Shown here in pieces: positions 12,179-14,431 of a stretch of 14,431 nt of DNA. Both the position numbers and the translations under genes were made by a program. The notes under the pieces were generated by a model. The model saw nothing but the letters and a program-made list of their open reading frames with translations, was not told the DNA's origin and did no database searches. Origin of the DNA: an uncultured Collinsella sp. (lineage in GTDB: Bacteria; Actinomycetota; Coriobacteriia; Coriobacteriales; Coriobacteriaceae); the NCBI GenBank assembly GCA_937958315.1, contig CALFGH010000059.1, forward strand, positions 1 to 14,431, given 5' to 3'. The stretch's first letter is position 1. Each line of letters starts with the position of its first letter.

Positions 12179-12898
12179 ATGCCCGCGCCCAAAAATGCAC
12201 CGCTTTACCAGCAGATTTACGATGAAATCAAGGATGCGATCGAGAAAGGTGTTTATGCACCCAAGGAGCGTATTCCGTCCGAGCTTGAGCTAGCCGAGCA
12301 GTACGACGTGAGCCGCATTACGGTGCGCCGCGCCGTCGAGGAGCTGTGCTCCGATGGCTACCTGGTTAAGCAGCAGGGCCGTGGTACCTTTGTCTCCACG
12401 CCGCACATCAATCGCCAGTTCCACGCTTCGACGCTGCAGACGTTTACCGCGCTGTGTGCCAGCAACGGCATGAAGGCGGGCGCGCATGTGGTCGATCGCC
12501 AGATTGTGCCGGCACGTCAAAACGAGATGGAGTTCTTTGGCCTGCAAAAGGACGCGCTGCTGCTGCATATTAAGCGCGTGCGTACAGCCGACGGCGAGCC
12601 CATCTTTGAGGAGAACATCTTTGTGCCGTTTGACGCCTACCGTGAGCTGTTGACGGCCGATCTTGAGGACAAGTCGATTTTTGCCGAGGTCGAGCGTGTT
12701 GGCGGAACGCCGATTGTCTCGGTTGGCTACCGTACGGTCGAGGCCGTTCGCGCCAATACCGAGCAGGCGGCCGAGTTGGGCATTGCTCCGCACGATCCGC
12801 TGCTCAACCTGCGTGCCAGCTTTACCGGTCCCAATGGTGAGCCGGTTCTGATGGGTAAGCAGTACTACGTGGGATCGCGCTACGTCATGGTGATGTAA
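12179..12898 (+). CDS. GntR-family transcriptional regulator, HutC/UTRA subfamily (regulator 2)
   Basis: A 239-residue paralogue of the first regulator. The winged helix-turn-helix is at about 8-74 (IPSELELAEQYDVSRITVRRAV is the helix-turn-helix, QQGRGTFVS the wing) and UTRA is at about 85-235 with the typical LLLHIKRVRTADGEPIFEEN stretch. UTRA domains sense small metabolites, often sugar phosphates. The ribosome binding site before ATG 12179 is weak (AAGAGTGAT). The AT-rich upstream region carries an operator-like palindrome and a tandem TTTCGATA. The shared motif suggests it controls the PTS/transporter genes, although it is separated from them by the HAD and YitT genes. Which of the two GntR proteins binds which site cannot be told from sequence. 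Confidence 0.9.
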   Translation: MPAPKNAPLYQQIYDEIKDAIEKGVYAPKERIPSELELAEQYDVSRITVRRAVEELCSDGYLVKQQGRGTFVSTPHINRQFHASTLQTFTALCASNGMKAGAHVVDRQIVPARQNEMEFFGLQKDALLLHIKRVRTADGEPIFEENIFVPFDAYRELLTADLEDKSIFAEVERVGGTPIVSVGYRTVEAVRANTEQAAELGIAPHDPLLNLRASFTGPNGEPVLMGKQYYVGSRYVMVM

Positions 12899-12937
12899 GT
12901 TACGCGGTTTTACCAAACCGCGTAACGGCTCGACGCT
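12898..12937 (+). repeat. 40-nt hairpin repeat, copy 2
   Basis: This is identical over 40 bases to 4498-4537. The copy starts with the last base of the regulator 2 stop codon. Arms are at 12899-12910 and 12915-12926 with a TACC loop, and GGCTCGACGCT follows. The flanks beyond the 40 bases are unrelated to those of copy 1. Confidence 0.92.
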
Positions 12938-12966
12938 ACAAGCCCGCCAGAGCGGCAATCTGCAGA

Positions 12967-13060
12967 ATGAGCGTGGAAAATCTCCCGTTTTTTGCTTGGT
13001 GACGGGCTTAAAGTGGGAGATTATCCACGCTCATCCGGAAAGTGTCCAAAAATCCACGCT
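12967..13060. repeat. 20-bp inverted repeat (GAGCGTGGA family) with extra half copy
   Basis: ATGAGCGTGGAAAATCTCCC (12967-12986) pairs with 13015-13034 with one mismatch across a 28-nt loop. A third, shorter copy ATCCACGCTC lies at 13051-13060. It fills the spacer between regulator 2 and recQ and has no tail typical of a terminator. Confidence 0.8.
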
Positions 13061-13123
13061 CGTTCGCCTTGGATTGCATCGCCCGTGGCCGGCAGCCGCG
13101 CGGCACCGGTCCGCGTGGCGGCG

Positions 13124-13129
13124 TATAAT
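13124..13129 (+). promoter_or_regulatory. Candidate -10 for recQ
   Basis: TATAAT lies 31 bases before the recQ start in an otherwise GC-rich stretch. No -35 is recognisable at the normal spacing. Confidence 0.4.
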
Positions 13130-13160
13130 CGGCGGCAGATGACTTGGACGTTAGGAAACC

Positions 13161-14431
13161 ATGACCGATAGCATGCAGCAGATGGCGCTCGACACGCTCG
13201 GCGCCTATTTTGGCTACACCTCGTTTCGCCCGGGACAGGACCGCATGGTCGATGCGATCCTTGCCGGTCGCGATGCGTTGGGTGTTATGCCCACGGGCGC
13301 CGGCAAGTCCATTTGCTACCAGGTGCCCGCGCTCATGCTGCCCGGCATCACCTTTGTGGTGAGTCCGCTGCTGTCGCTTATGGAGGACCAGACCCGTGCG
13401 TTGCTCGCGGCGGGTGCGCGACCCAGCTATCTCAACTCCAGCCTTACCCCGGCCCAGCAAAACACCGTGCTCAAGCGGGCGCGCGAGGGCCGCTATCAGC
13501 TTATGTACGTGGCGCCCGAGCGCTTGCTTGAGCCGCGTTTTTTGGCCTTTGCGCAGGAAGCTGCGGCCGAAGGCGGCATCGGCGTGCCGCTCGTGGCCAT
13601 TGACGAGGCCCACTGCGTGAGCCAATGGGGCCAGGATTTCCGCCCCGCCTACCTGCAGATTCGCGAGTTCATCGATTCCCTGCCGCAGCGCCCTATCGTG
13701 GCAGCCTTTACCGCTACGGCGACCGAGCGTGTGCGCGCGGACATTCAGCAAATGCTCGGCCTGCAAAACCCCGCGACGGTGGTAACGGGCTTCGATCGCA
13801 AGAACCTCTACTTTGGTTGCGAGGAGATGGGCGACAAGGCCAAGACCGCCTGGGTGCGCGACTATGTGATTGCGCATTCGGGCGAGAGCGGCATCGTGTA
13901 TTGCTCGACCCGCAAGACGGTCGATGCGCTGGCAGGCGAGCTTGCCGAGGCACTGGGCCCCAGCGGCATTCGCGTGGGTCGCTACCATGCCGGCATGGGC
14001 AACGACACCCGCCGCCAAAGCCAGCGTGCCTTTATCGACGACGACATTCAGGTGATGGTTGCCACCAACGCCTTTGGCATGGGCATCGACAAGCCCAACG
14101 TGCGCTACGTGATCCACAACAACGTGCCCGAGAGCATCGAGGCATACTACCAAGAGGCGGGCCGCGCCGGCCGTGATGGCGACCCGGCAAGCTGCCACTT
14201 GCTGTGGAACGGTAACGATTTTCGCATGCGCCGCTTTTTAATCGACCGCGGCGATGCCGCCGATGAGGCGCTTGACGACGAGCAGCGCGCGTGGGCGCTT
14301 CAGAATCGATATCGTCTGCTCAGCCAGATGGAGGGCTATTGCAATACCACCGGCTGTCTGCGCGAATATATGTTGCGCTACTTTGGCGACGAGGCCGCGG
14401 CCGAGCATGCTGCCGCGGCTGGTGCGGGCGC
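13161..14431 (+). CDS. recQ: ATP-dependent DNA helicase RecQ (3' end beyond window)
   Basis: A superfamily 2 helicase that unwinds recombination and repair intermediates 3' to 5'. The 423 residues visible hold all helicase motifs: motif 0 FRPGQ (22-26), Walker A PTGAGKS (44-50), DEAH (148-151) with the RecQ aromatic loop CVSQWGQDFRP, TATAT (184-188), motif IV GIVYCSTRK, motif V VATNAFGMGIDKP (300-312) and motif VI QEAGRAGRDG (331-340). The zinc-binding region has begun (C394 and C399) when the window ends, so the rest of the zinc domain, the winged helix and any HRDC domain lie outside. AGGAAA precedes ATG 13161. The loop has Q158 where E. coli RecQ has His. The frame is open to the last base with no sign of damage. 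Confidence 0.95.
   Translation, partial: MTDSMQQMALDTLGAYFGYTSFRPGQDRMVDAILAGRDALGVMPTGAGKSICYQVPALMLPGITFVVSPLLSLMEDQTRALLAAGARPSYLNSSLTPAQQNTVLKRAREGRYQLMYVAPERLLEPRFLAFAQEAAAEGGIGVPLVAIDEAHCVSQWGQDFRPAYLQIREFIDSLPQRPIVAAFTATATERVRADIQQMLGLQNPATVVTGFDRKNLYFGCEEMGDKAKTAWVRDYVIAHSGESGIVYCSTRKTVDALAGELAEALGPSGIRVGRYHAGMGNDTRRQSQRAFIDDDIQVMVATNAFGMGIDKPNVRYVIHNNVPESIEAYYQEAGRAGRDGDPASCHLLWNGNDFRMRRFLIDRGDAADEALDDEQRAWALQNRYRLLSQMEGYCNTTGCLREYMLRYFGDEAAAEHAAAAGAG

Noticed and set aside
13008..14198. 396-residue minus-strand frame opposite recQ
   Set aside because: The plus strand encodes all RecQ motifs without interruption. The antisense frame has no recognisable domain.
13161..14431. Q158 in the RecQ aromatic loop as a sign of lost function
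   Set aside because: As far as I recall, Gln at this place also occurs in other apparently functional Gram-positive RecQ proteins, and all other motifs are intact.

Overview
The window looks like chromosomal DNA from a high-GC gut actinobacterium of class Coriobacteriia, most likely Collinsella or a close relative. This rests on GC-rich third codon positions, the mannose-family PTS plus SIS-deglycase gene content, strong AGGAGG-type ribosome binding sites and AT-rich promoter islands. No rRNA or other species marker is present, so the assignment is inference. No tRNA, rRNA, CRISPR array or transposase gene was seen.

Layout. (1) Positions 1-2570 hold housekeeping or accessory genes on the plus strand: a PAP2 phosphatase, a threonine-aldolase-like PLP enzyme and a GNAT acetyltransferase, separated by clear terminators. 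(2) Positions 2576-9946 hold a sugar-amine catabolic locus. It contains a divergent GntR/UTRA repressor (minus strand), a first SIS-domain deglycase, a DMT/EamA transporter, a mannose-family PTS (EIIAB fusion, EIIC, EIID) and a second SIS-domain deglycase, closed by a strong terminator. (3) Positions 9967-12042 hold a HAD phosphatase and a YitT-type membrane protein. (4) Positions 12119-12937 hold a second GntR/UTRA regulator. (5) From 13161 to the end of the window runs recQ, cut by the window edge.

How the genes may work together. A mannose-family PTS paired with two FrlB/GfrE/GfrF-like SIS deglycases is the combination known from the Salmonella gfr operon, which uses the Amadori compounds glucoselysine and fructoselysine. 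The proposed model is uptake and 6-phosphorylation by EIIABCD, deglycation by the two SIS enzymes to a hexose 6-phosphate plus an amino acid, and export of surplus amine by the EamA transporter. A 13-bp motif resembling GTTANATACNT occurs in front of both GntR genes, the first deglycase, the transporter and the PTS genes, which suggests one cross-wired regulon.

The intergenic spaces are unusually rich in palindromes. They include an exact 40-nt hairpin repeat placed directly after two stop codons about 8.4 kb apart, a 119-nt element with three nested stems, a 20-bp inverted repeat with an extra half copy, a 44-bp loopless palindrome, and hairpins with a GTCCC core. These may be non-autonomous mobile repeats or structured RNA elements and are the least explained sequences here.
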